Part shown: piece after piece, positions 1-7,215 of the stretch | Numbering within the stretch: position 1 is the stretch's first letter | How the letters are laid out: each line of letters starts with the position of its first letter | Origin: Kribbella rubisoli | Lineage (GTDB): Bacteria; Actinomycetota; Actinomycetes; Propionibacteriales; Kribbellaceae | DNA: 64,000 nucleotides | Assembly: GCF_004217145.1 (NCBI RefSeq) | Contig: NZ_SHKR01000013.1 | Span: 1 to 64,000, forward strand | Reading direction: 5' to 3' | Notes under the pieces: generated by a model | Database searches by the model: none | Seen by the model: the letters and a program-made list of their open reading frames with translations, nothing else | Told to the model about the DNA's origin: nothing | Position numbers and translations under genes: made by a program

Positions 1-82
1 CAAAATCGTCCGCACCGAACAAGGCACCTACCCCGACCACGACCTCGCCCACCGCTACCGCACCTGGCTCAACACCGCTTGA
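1..82 (+). CDS. C-terminal end of an unidentified protein (partial)
   Basis: The last 26 codons of a gene entering from the left are readable from base 2 and close with TGA at 80-82. The tail is polar and ends in YRTWLNTA. It is too short to assign to a family and I do not recognise it. A small hairpin (TGGCG/CGCCA, 105-120) follows and may be a weak terminator before the next gene. Confidence 0.5.
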   Translation, partial: KIVRTEQGTYPDHDLAHRYRTWLNTA

Positions 83-180
83 CACCAATAGGAGCATCAG
101 TTTCTGGCGGAAATACGCCACCGACCGATGACAACGTGATGTTCTCGCCCGGTCACGCGGTGTTGTGCTATGTGTGATCC

Positions 181-906
181 ATGCCGAGCCAGGCGTCACG
201 AGTACCGCTGGACCGGTGGTTCAGTTCTGAGCGGCCGATGGGCGTCAGCGCGTCGATCCTGATCGGACTGGTCACGGTCACCGCGTGGGCGACCGCATGG
301 TCGGACTGGTACTCGTACCGCACGCTCAAGACGTACGGCGCCGACCCGGACAAACTGGACGAGGCCGACCTGATCTCGGGCTCACTCGGCATAATCTCCG
401 CGCTCGCACTGTTCGCGGCCGCGGCGGTGTTCATCATCTGGCTCTGGCGGGTCCGGTGGAACGCGGAGATGTTCCACCGCGGCCAGCACCGTTTCACCCG
501 CGGCTGGGTGCTCGGCTGCTGGCTCGTCCCGGTCGTCAACCTCTGGTACCCCAAGCAGGTCGTCGACGACATCGTCGCGGCCAGCGATCCACGGACCGAT
601 CCCCACACCGAGGCGCTGAAGGAGATCCCGGGCACCCAGCTGGTCTGGGCGTGGTGGATCACCTGGGTGATCGGACTGGTCACCGGAAACATCGTGCAAA
701 GAGGCGTTCTTGCCGGCGCGTCGCAGCTCGGAGACCTGCGGACGAACGTCATACTGTCCTCCGTCTCAGCGCTGTTCACCACCGGCGCGGCCGTGCTCGC
801 GGTGATCCTGATTCAGCGGATCGACGAACTGCAGAGCATGCGTCCATGGGTGCCGTGGTGGTCGGTCGGGACACCGCACAACGGCTTCCAACCACCTGCG
901 CGGTAA
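181..906 (+). CDS. DUF4328 domain membrane protein
   Basis: A 241-residue integral membrane protein of unknown function. It carries the DUF4328 signature: a Trp-rich helix, then IIWLWRVRWNAEMF, then RGWVLGCWLVPVVNLWYPKQ and an acidic VVDDIVAASD segment. At least four hydrophobic helices are visible (about residues 20-40, 75-95, 150-170 and 185-210). The ATG has no clear ribosome binding site and a TATGTG hexamer lies seven bases upstream, so a leaderless transcript is possible. The next gene is a paralogue and repeats the core motifs, so this is a tandem duplication. The family is recognised from its motifs; the function is unknown. Confidence 0.85.
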   Translation: MPSQASRVPLDRWFSSERPMGVSASILIGLVTVTAWATAWSDWYSYRTLKTYGADPDKLDEADLISGSLGIISALALFAAAAVFIIWLWRVRWNAEMFHRGQHRFTRGWVLGCWLVPVVNLWYPKQVVDDIVAASDPRTDPHTEALKEIPGTQLVWAWWITWVIGLVTGNIVQRGVLAGASQLGDLRTNVILSSVSALFTTGAAVLAVILIQRIDELQSMRPWVPWWSVGTPHNGFQPPAR

Positions 907-1114
907 ACCAAACCGTCACGCCCCGTCGAATGCCTCGTTACCTTTGGTGATGGGCGTACGAAAAGAACACGTTAAGTCGACACCCTCCGTGCTGGGGTCG
1001 ACTCCCTTGGCGTACCTACTTCGTGGTATCAATGTGGCTCGGTCATGCGGGGGCAGGACCTGGCCGAAGCGCCGAACAGACGACGGAGTTCCAGCGACGC
1101 GAGGGACGCGAGAC

Positions 1115-3187
1115 GTGAGCCACCCGCAGGCATTATTGACTGCTGTCGACGATCAGGAAGAGTGGCAGCCGCACGCGGCTGAAGAGTTCCAGCAGGTCGG
1201 GACGGTCGGGAAGATCGCCATCGGACTGCTCGGCGCGTCGACGATCACCCACCTGCTGTCCACCTGGTCGGACTGGAACACCTACTCCGTCGTCCACCGC
1301 TACCTCGGCGGGATGCCGAACGTCGACGACGCGGATCTGAACCGCGCCGACGCCATCGCCAAGGTCACCGCGATCCCGAACGTCGTCATCTCGGTCGCCG
1401 CCGCGGTCGTCTTCGTCATCTGGCTCTGGCGGGCCCGGGTCAACTCCGAGGTGTTCTGCCAGGCCGACCACCGCCGCAGCCACGGCTGGGTGCTGGCGAG
1501 CTGGTTCTGCCCCGGTCCGAACCTCTGGTATCCCAAGCAGATCGTCGACGACGTCTGGCTCGCCAGCGACCCGAAGACCCCCGTGTACGCGGACGACCTG
1601 CGCCGGTTCAGGACTCCCAGCCTCACCTCGGTGTGGTGGGTGGCCTGGATCGGCGCTCTCGCGTTCGACGTGGTGGTGCGCCGGTTCCTGATGTGGATGG
1701 AAGCGACCGTCGGCTCACTGCGCGGCATCGCCCTCGCCGGTACTGCGTCCCTCGTGCTGACCGCTGTTTCCGCGGTCGCGGCGACGATGGTGATCCGCAA
1801 GATCAACCACATGCAGACGACCCGCTCGTGGGTGCCGTGGTGGGACCAGGCGCCGAAGCTCAGCGCGGTCCCGTCGTACGAGGTGACCCAGGTTCCGTCG
1901 TACGCGAACGACGACACCGACGAGCAGCCCGCGATCTCCGAGCCGATCGCCGCGTCGCCTTCGATGGGTCTGCTCCGCGAGCCGCAGCCGCAGCTCCAGA
2001 TGGCCGGCGCCCCCCAGGCCCCGGCAGGCAGCCCGTTCGCTCCGCAGGCCCCCGCGCCGAGCCCCTTCGCCCCGACCGCGCCGGCACAGCCCGCGCCGCA
2101 GGGCTTCCCGGGCGACGGCGCCGCCGCACCGGCCGCCTTCGCCGGTGACCCGGTGGTCGAGGAGTCGCCGAAGTGGAGCCCGTTCGCTCCGGTCGTCGAG
2201 AGCTGGCAGGACATCGACGCCGGTCCCGCGACCGAGCAGTTCAGCCCGGTCGAGTCCTGGCGGGACGAGAAGCCGGCCGCGGAGACGACGTACGAGTCGC
2301 AGACCTCCTGGAACGACTACCGCAGCTCCGACGACGTGCTGGGCACGACGAGTACGACGAGCAGCTGGCTCGACGAGGCCGCGCCGATGACCGTCAGCCA
2401 GCCGGATCCGTACGCGTACCAGGAGCCGCAGCAGCCCGAGCAGCAGTGGGCGGCGCGCTACTCCGAGCCGTACTCGTACGAGACCGACTACACGTCCTCC
2501 CCGGTGGAGGCGCAGACCGCACCCGAGCCTGAGCCCGCGCCAGTTGCGCGCGCCGGACGCCGGGCCGCTCGGGTCGCGGTCGACAGCCCGTCGGCGATCC
2601 AGCCGGCCGTCGGGAGCCACTCCGGCTACGGTGCGGAGTCCGAGCAGACCAGCTACTCGTCGTACTCCGAGCACAGCGTCTACGGCCAGTCCGAGCACAC
2701 GCAGCCGTCGTCGCACGTGTCGACGTCCTCCGGGTACTACGAGCCGGCCCCGGCCCCGGCACCCAGCCAGAGCTACCAGGAGCAGGACGACTTCCTGACG
2801 CCGTCGAAGCCGCTCCCGCCGGTCCCGTCGTACGGTCCGGAGCCGACGTACTCGTCGAACAACGACGACTACACGAGCTACGAGTCGACGTCGTACACCT
2901 CGGACTACTCGCCGTACAACTCGGAGTACAGCAGCAACAGCTACAGCTCGAGCAACTACGAGTACGACGCCTACAGCAACAACAGCGGGTCGGAGTACAC
3001 GAGCACCGAGTCCTACGAGACCTACAGCCCGAACTACGCCTCGGAGTCGTACGGCTCGCAGTACTCGCCGGAGCCGGAGCAGACCGAGTACCAGCAGCAG
3101 CCGTACTCGTACGAGGAGCAGCAGCCGACCGACCCCGAGCAGCCGACCGCCCCGCGGACCCAGCCCCGCCGCGGCCGCTGGGTCTGA
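1115..3187 (+). CDS. DUF4328 protein with long Tyr/Ser/Pro-rich disordered tail
   Basis: About 690 residues. I chose the GTG at 1115 because GAGGGA lies eight bases upstream and the product then begins like its neighbour; an in-frame ATG at 944 would add 57 unconserved residues. Residues ~1-240 are the DUF4328 core (VIWLWRARVNSEVF, HGWVLASWFCPGPNLWYPKQ). Then come ~70 residues rich in Pro/Ala (repeated APSPFAP-like units) and ~370 residues dominated by Tyr, Ser, Glu and Gln. The last 150 residues are almost wholly YSS/YTS/YES repeats. The tail has no hydrophobic segment and is presumably disordered. It would face the cytoplasm or the cell surface depending on topology, which I cannot determine. 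Confidence 0.8.
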   Translation: MSHPQALLTAVDDQEEWQPHAAEEFQQVGTVGKIAIGLLGASTITHLLSTWSDWNTYSVVHRYLGGMPNVDDADLNRADAIAKVTAIPNVVISVAAAVVFVIWLWRARVNSEVFCQADHRRSHGWVLASWFCPGPNLWYPKQIVDDVWLASDPKTPVYADDLRRFRTPSLTSVWWVAWIGALAFDVVVRRFLMWMEATVGSLRGIALAGTASLVLTAVSAVAATMVIRKINHMQTTRSWVPWWDQAPKLSAVPSYEVTQVPSYANDDTDEQPAISEPIAASPSMGLLREPQPQLQMAGAPQAPAGSPFAPQAPAPSPFAPTAPAQPAPQGFPGDGAAAPAAFAGDPVVEESPKWSPFAPVVESWQDIDAGPATEQFSPVESWRDEKPAAETTYESQTSWNDYRSSDDVLGTTSTTSSWLDEAAPMTVSQPDPYAYQEPQQPEQQWAARYSEPYSYETDYTSSPVEAQTAPEPEPAPVARAGRRAARVAVDSPSAIQPAVGSHSGYGAESEQTSYSSYSEHSVYGQSEHTQPSSHVSTSSGYYEPAPAPAPSQSYQEQDDFLTPSKPLPPVPSYGPEPTYSSNNDDYTSYESTSYTSDYSPYNSEYSSNSYSSSNYEYDAYSNNSGSEYTSTESYETYSPNYASESYGSQYSPEPEQTEYQQQPYSYEEQQPTDPEQPTAPRTQPRRGRWV

Positions 3188-3199
3188 TCAAATGACTGT

Positions 3200-3988
3200 A
3201 TGCGTCTAGGTTTCGCCACCCTCGGTTGTCCGGGAGCTCCGCTCGACGAGGTCCTGGCGCTTGCCCAGGGCAACAAATTCGCCGGACTGGAACTGCGGGC
3301 CGCACCGGACGAGTTCACCCACACCGGCCTGACCGCGGCCGAGCGGCGTGAGCTGCGGACCCGGATCGAGGACGCCGGCCTCGAGATCTTCGCGGTCAGC
3401 AGCTACGTGAAGCTCTGCGCCGTCGAGGACCAGCCCCTCGAAGCCCATCTCGAGCTGGCCGGAGACCTCGGCGCCCGCGGCGTCCGCGTCTTCCCCGGTG
3501 ACGACCCAGCCGATGACACCGGTACGACGGAAGCCCCCAGCGCCGGCGAGATGCGCGCGCTCGATCGCGTGACGACCGCGCCGCGGGAAGTCCCGATCTT
3601 GCTGGAGACGCACGACTCGCACTCGACCGCCCGGCAGGTCGCCGCGCTGTGTGCGTTACTCGACACCAACGTCCCCGGCCATAACGTGAAGGCGATCTGG
3701 GACAGCTCGCACACGTGGTCGCACGGCGAGACGCTGGCCGAATCGTTCGCGCTGTTGAAGCCGTGGGTCGACGTCGTGCAGTTCAAGCAGGCCGACTCGC
3801 AGCAGGACTACCGTCCGGTTGCGATCGACGCCGGCGACTTCCCGATCCAGGAGCTGCTGCAGACGCTCGACGGGACCGACTACCCGCTCTCACTGGAGTG
3901 GGAGCTCAAGTGGCACCCGCAGCTGCCGTCGCTGGCCGAGACGCTCCCCGCCGTTCACACCTGGCTGGGCAACGGCGCCGTCAAGTAG
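3200..3988 (+). CDS. Sugar phosphate isomerase/epimerase family protein
   Basis: A 262-residue TIM-barrel protein of the xylose isomerase-like / AP endonuclease 2 superfamily. Seen: N-terminal LGFATLGCPGAPLDEVLALA, a metal-site Glu in ILLETHDSHST, then AIWDSSHTW, a VDVVQFKQAD strand and a final SLEWELKWHP strand. These are the usual positions of the metal ligands (Glu, Asp, His, Glu). Substrate cannot be told from sequence; keto-sugar or inositol catabolism is typical. It starts 12 bases after the DUF4328 gene without an obvious ribosome binding site. Its last 34 bases overlap the convergent TetR gene. Confidence 0.8.
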   Translation: MRLGFATLGCPGAPLDEVLALAQGNKFAGLELRAAPDEFTHTGLTAAERRELRTRIEDAGLEIFAVSSYVKLCAVEDQPLEAHLELAGDLGARGVRVFPGDDPADDTGTTEAPSAGEMRALDRVTTAPREVPILLETHDSHSTARQVAALCALLDTNVPGHNVKAIWDSSHTWSHGETLAESFALLKPWVDVVQFKQADSQQDYRPVAIDAGDFPIQELLQTLDGTDYPLSLEWELKWHPQLPSLAETLPAVHTWLGNGAVK

Positions 3989-4515
3989 CGCGTGATCGTC
4001 GGGCCGAGCCACGCGACCGCCTCGTCGGTGGACAGGCCGACGATCGGCTCGAACTCGAGGATGTAGCGGCACAGCGCGAAGCCGAGCGCCTGCGTCGCGA
4101 TCAATCCCGCCCGCACGGCCGGCTCGTCCATCGCGGCCCGCTCGAACGCAGGGGTCAGCTGCCCGATGAACACCTGCCGCATCCGCTCGGCTGCGGACTC
4201 GTTGGTGACCGCAGTACGCAGCAGCACCCGTAGCGTGTCGTCCTCCTCCCAGCGCTCGACCAGATGGCGGACGAGCACCTCCCCGGTCTGCTCGCGCGGT
4301 ACGCCGCGGAGATCCGGCAGCCGTACGTCGAACTCCGCTGCCGCCGCGAACAGCTTCTCCTTGCTGCCGTAGTACCGCATCACCATCGCCGGGTCGATCG
4401 CCGCGTCGGCCGCGATCGCCCGGATCGTGGCGCGCTCGTACCCGTCCGCGCCGAACCGCTCCCGCGCTGCCGCGAGGATCGACGCCCGGGTCCGGTCCGA
4501 CTTCTTCTCCGCCAT
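3955..4515 (-). CDS. TetR/AcrR family transcriptional regulator
   Basis: 186 residues. The N-terminal helix-turn-helix is clear: RASILAAARERFGADGYERA, then TIRAIAADAAIDPAMVMRYY, then GSKEKLFAAA (residues ~8-60). A divergent C-terminal ligand and dimer domain follows. The start is the ATG of MAEKKSDRTR, preceded by GTGGGT. It is divergent from the FAD monooxygenase gene across a 94-bp intergenic region holding a perfect 18-bp dyad (4531-4586). It therefore most likely represses both itself and the monooxygenase, with induction by the monooxygenase substrate. The regulated pair is inference; the family assignment is firm. Confidence 0.9.
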   Translation of the reverse strand: MAEKKSDRTRASILAAARERFGADGYERATIRAIAADAAIDPAMVMRYYGSKEKLFAAAAEFDVRLPDLRGVPREQTGEVLVRHLVERWEEDDTLRVLLRTAVTNESAAERMRQVFIGQLTPAFERAAMDEPAVRAGLIATQALGFALCRYILEFEPIVGLSTDEAVAWLGPTITRYLTAPLPSQV

Positions 4516-4530
4516 ACCCACAGCATATGC

Positions 4531-4586
4531 CAACACTTGTTGACTTTTGCTAGGAATGGTCCTAGCGTAAAAGTCAACAAGTGTTG
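4531..4586. promoter_or_regulatory. TetR operator dyad over divergent promoters
   Basis: Perfect 18-bp inverted repeats lie at 4531-4548 and 4569-4586. Each outer arm contains its own 12-bp palindrome (CAACACTTGTTG and CAACAAGTGTTG), with centres 44 bp apart, about four helical turns. Between them is a smaller dyad, GCTAGGA/TCCTAGC (4549-4555 and 4560-4566). On the plus strand TTGACT (4540-4545) and TAGCGT (4563-4568) form a promoter with a 17-bp spacer; mirror-image elements exist for the minus strand. One palindrome touches the -35 box and the other lies at the expected transcription start. This fits two repressor dimers blocking both promoters. Confidence 0.8.
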
Positions 4587-4609
4587 ATAAACGGTTGGAA
4601 GGAGCGACG

Positions 4610-5752
4610 ATGACTCCGCGAAGCGCAGAGGTCGTAGTGGTGGGTGCGGGTCCGGTCGGGCTCGCGGTGGCGGTCGGTCTCCGGCTGCACGGGCACGACG
4701 TGGTGGTGATCGACAAGCAGGCCGAGGGCACCAACACCTCGCGGGCGTGCGTGATCCACCCGCGGACGCTGGAGGTGCTGGAGCCGCTCGGCGTGACCAA
4801 GCAGCTCGTCGACCGCGGACTGGAGCTGGAGGACTTCTCGATCCGGACCAGCGACCGCAAGCTGATCCCGGTCGGCTTCGAGGACCTGCCGACGGCGTAC
4901 CCGTTCGTCACGATGATCCCGCAGCCCGTCACCGAGCAGATCCTGCTCGACCGGCTCGAGGAGCTCGGCGGATCGGTGCTCCGCCCGTACGCCGCGACCG
5001 GGCTGCAACAGACCCCCGACGGTGCCGACGTCACGCTCGACAACGGCGACGTGATCCACGCGCAGTACGTCGTGGCCGCCGACGGCATGCACAGCACGGT
5101 CCGCGAGCTGGCCGGCCTGCGGATGCCCGGCAACACGCTGGAGCTGTCGCTGAGCCTGGTCGACATCCGGGTCGAGAGCGGACTGCCGACCGACGAGGTC
5201 GGGTTGTACTTCGCAGCCGCCGGACTCCTGGTGGTCGCACCCTTGCCGGACGGAAGCTTCCGGCTTGTCGGCGAGGTGCACAACGCACCCGAGCACCCCG
5301 ACCTGGCCTTCGCACAGGACCTCGTGGACGACCGCGGCCCGCGGAAGTCGCACCCGAAGGTCACCGAGGTGGTCTGGGGCTCCCGCTTCCGGATCCACGA
5401 GCGGGTCGCGGACGAGTACCGGTCCGGGCGTGTGCTGCTCGCCGGCGACGCCGCCCACACGCACAGCCCAGCTGGCGGTCAGGGCATGAACCTAGGCCTT
5501 CGCGACGCGGTGGTTCTGTCGGATGCGTTGTCGCAGGCGCTGGCGGGTGACGACTCCGGTCTGGACGCCTACGCCAAGGACAGCCGCGCGGAGGCGGTAC
5601 GGGTGATCGCGCTGGCGCACCGCCTGACCAGGCTGGCCAACGTCCCGCGGCCGATCCGCCCGCTGCGCAACGCCGTACTCAGGTTCGCAGGCCGCCTCGG
5701 CAAGACGCAGGACGGTCTCGCCAAGCAACTGGCTGGCTTCCCCGAGCGCTAA
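4610..5752 (+). CDS. FAD-dependent monooxygenase (PheA/TfdB/UbiH type)
   Basis: 380 residues. The start is the ATG at 4610 with GGAAGGAG six bases upstream. Seen: N-terminal Rossmann motif VVVVGAGPVGLAVAVGLRLHG for ADP binding, the DG motif VVAADGMHSTVRE (~residue 160), and the FAD-ribityl motif GDAAHTHSPAGGQGMNLGLR (~residue 280). Such enzymes hydroxylate aromatic or polyketide substrates using NAD(P)H and O2. The C-terminal thioredoxin-like domain of the longer phenol hydroxylases is absent. Control by the divergent TetR protein is likely. Possible roles are catabolism of an aromatic compound or antibiotic inactivation; the sequence does not decide. Confidence 0.88.
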   Translation: MTPRSAEVVVVGAGPVGLAVAVGLRLHGHDVVVIDKQAEGTNTSRACVIHPRTLEVLEPLGVTKQLVDRGLELEDFSIRTSDRKLIPVGFEDLPTAYPFVTMIPQPVTEQILLDRLEELGGSVLRPYAATGLQQTPDGADVTLDNGDVIHAQYVVAADGMHSTVRELAGLRMPGNTLELSLSLVDIRVESGLPTDEVGLYFAAAGLLVVAPLPDGSFRLVGEVHNAPEHPDLAFAQDLVDDRGPRKSHPKVTEVVWGSRFRIHERVADEYRSGRVLLAGDAAHTHSPAGGQGMNLGLRDAVVLSDALSQALAGDDSGLDAYAKDSRAEAVRVIALAHRLTRLANVPRPIRPLRNAVLRFAGRLGKTQDGLAKQLAGFPER

Positions 5753-5806
5753 CCGCCGGCCCGCCCAGCTGGCTGGCTTCCCCGAGCGCTAACCGCCGGC
5801 CCGCCC
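5729..5806. repeat. 40-bp-period tandem duplication over the monooxygenase stop
   Basis: Bases 5729-5766 are repeated exactly at 5769-5806 (38 identical bases, period 40). The unit contains the last codons of the monooxygenase gene, its TAA stop and the following CCGCCGGCCCGCCC. The second copy lies wholly downstream of the functional stop. It looks like a recent slippage or short-homology duplication. Confidence 0.9.
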
Positions 5807-5833
5807 GCCACGTCTCAGCGGCCCGCCGCCCAC

Positions 5834-5928
5834 GCACGTCTCAGGGGTCAACCCCGCAGCCTGCCGGTTGCGGAGACGGATTCCGGCCGTGCAACCGGCC
5901 ATCTCGGGGGTTGACCCCTGAGACGTGC
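5834..5928. terminator. Long hairpin between convergent genes
   Basis: A perfect 22-bp inverted repeat (5834-5855 and 5907-5928) encloses a second perfect 9-bp pair, GCCGGTTGC/GCAACCGGC (5863-5871 and 5891-5899). There is no T-run. It lies between the ends of the convergent monooxygenase and LacI-family genes, so a bidirectional terminator is the simplest reading. The stem is much longer than a normal terminator stem. Confidence 0.7.
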
Positions 5929-5932
5929 ACAG

Positions 5933-6931
5933 TCAGCCGGCGGTCGATTCGCGGATCTGCAAGGTGTACGGGACGGTGAGGTCGCGATGGGCGGCTTCAC
6001 CGTTTCCGGCGATCCGGTCCAGGAGCAGGGCGACCGCGTTGTCGGCCAGCCACGCCTTGTCGGGCGAGATCGTGGACAGCGTCGGTGAGTGGTACCGGCC
6101 GTCCTCGATGTCGTCGAAGCCGACCACGGCGACGTCATCCGGAACGCGCAGCCCGGCGTCGGCCAGCGTTCGCAATGCGCCGAGGGCGAGCAGGTCGTTG
6201 AAGCAGAAGATCGCGTCCGGCGGCTCGGGCAGTGCCAGCAGCTCGCGCATCGACGCGGCGCCGTCCTCCCGGTGGTACCCCGTCCCGGCGAGCTCGAGCG
6301 CGGGATCGTGTGGCAGGCCGGCCGCCTTGAGTGCCTTGCGGTACCCCTTCCGCCGTACCGCCCCGGTGCTCGTCCCGCCGACGCCGATCGCCGCGATCCG
6401 CCGCCGGCCGATCGAGATGAGGTGCGTGGTGGCGTCGCACGACGCCTGGACCGAGTCGACCGCGACCCGGTCGAACTGGCCGCCGGCCGGACGCTCGCCG
6501 AGCAGAACCAGCGGCTTCCCCGTGTCGGCGACGGTCAGCTTGGCCGGCACGGTCGTGATCGGCGAGAAGATGATGCCGTCGATCAGCTGCCCGCGCATCC
6601 CGTCCAGGACCAGCTTCTCGGCCGCGGCCCCGCCCTCGGTCTGGTCGATCAGCACGGTGATCCCGCGGCGCTTCGCGGCCCGGCTGATCTCGGCGCCGAG
6701 CTCGGCGAAGTACGGCGAGGCCATCTCCGGGATGGCCAGCGCGATGAAGTCCGAGCGGCCTTTGCGCAGGGAGCGCGCGCTGACGTTCGGCCGGTAGTCC
6801 AGGGCGGCGATCGCGGCCTCGACCTTGGCCCGGGTTCGCGCGGTGATGTGCGGGTAGTCGTTGATCACGTTCGACACGGTCTTCACCGAAACGCCGGCCC
6901 GCGCGGCCACATCACTCAGCCTGGTCGCCAT
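5933..6931 (-). CDS. LacI-family transcriptional regulator
   Basis: 332 residues. The N-terminal LacI helix-turn-helix (RLSDVAARAGVSVKTVSNVI) and hinge helix (YRPNVSARSLRKGRSDFIAL) are textbook. They are followed by a periplasmic-binding-protein-like sensor domain (ALAIPEMASPYFAELGAEIS; C-terminal VVGFDDIEDGRYHSPTLSTI). The ATG (6929-6931) is divergent from the GH51 arabinofuranosidase gene. The intergenic region has repeated CGTTGTADAC motifs and palindromes. It is the likely local regulator of the arabinoside genes; the effector is probably an arabinose-containing sugar (inference). Confidence 0.93.
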   Translation of the reverse strand: MATRLSDVAARAGVSVKTVSNVINDYPHITARTRAKVEAAIAALDYRPNVSARSLRKGRSDFIALAIPEMASPYFAELGAEISRAAKRRGITVLIDQTEGGAAAEKLVLDGMRGQLIDGIIFSPITTVPAKLTVADTGKPLVLLGERPAGGQFDRVAVDSVQASCDATTHLISIGRRRIAAIGVGGTSTGAVRRKGYRKALKAAGLPHDPALELAGTGYHREDGAASMRELLALPEPPDAIFCFNDLLALGALRTLADAGLRVPDDVAVVGFDDIEDGRYHSPTLSTISPDKAWLADNAVALLLDRIAGNGEAAHRDLTVPYTLQIRESTAG

Positions 6932-6991
6932 CCCGAGAACCTCCAGTCACCGGCCTGTCGCCCGAGTCTGCCACCGGCGAACTCTTTACAG

Positions 6992-7034
6992 CGATTGTCA
7001 ATCGTTGTAGACAACCACGTTAAACGTTGTAAAC
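6992..7034. promoter_or_regulatory. Candidate LacI-type operators
   Basis: The short AT-richer stretch between the LacI-family and GH51 genes contains the palindrome CGATTGTCAATCG (6992-7004), the near-palindrome GTTGTAGACAAC (7004-7015), and a direct repeat CGTTGTAGAC / CGTTGTAAAC at 7003-7012 and 7025-7034. The repeat period is 22 bp, two helical turns. This is the expected position for binding sites of the divergent LacI-family regulator. Which of the overlapping symmetries is the operator cannot be decided by eye. Confidence 0.5.
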
Positions 7035-7050
7035 GACTCTGGGGAGGCTG

Positions 7051-7215
7051 AGGTCGTGTCTGCTCATCGCACGCCTACTGCGCGGCACTCGGCACGGCAC
7101 CTCGCCGCACGGGTGCAAAGGGAACGATGCTCCGCATCGACCCCTTCGCCCCCGCGCGCCGATGCACCGCACCGAGCACCTGCTCGCTACGGCGTGCGAT
7201 GAGCAGACACGACCT
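7051..7215. repeat. 165-bp near-palindrome covering the GH51 start codon
   Basis: A perfect 25-bp inverted repeat lies at 7051-7075 and 7191-7215. The 115 bases between continue the symmetry imperfectly, with about 60-65% pairing and a two-base indel, down to a perfect centre CGATGC-TCC-GCATCG (7125-7139). The right arm contains the ATG (7199) of the arabinofuranosidase gene. A transcript starting upstream of 7051 could fold the start codon into a long stem. No transposase is present and I see no target-site duplication. Confidence 0.85.

Noticed and set aside
944..1114. N-terminal extension of the second DUF4328 protein from ATG 944
   Set aside because: The extra 57 residues are unlike the paralogue and there is a good ribosome binding site for GTG 1115.
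2836..3100. CRISPR-like or tandem DNA repeats
   Set aside because: The repetition comes from Tyr/Ser codons in a low-complexity protein tail; there is no constant repeat with unique spacers.
7051..7215. Miniature transposable element or IS ends
   Set aside because: Twenty-five-base inverted ends would fit, but I see no flanking target duplication, no transposase and no second copy in the window. The continuous interior symmetry fits a palindrome better.
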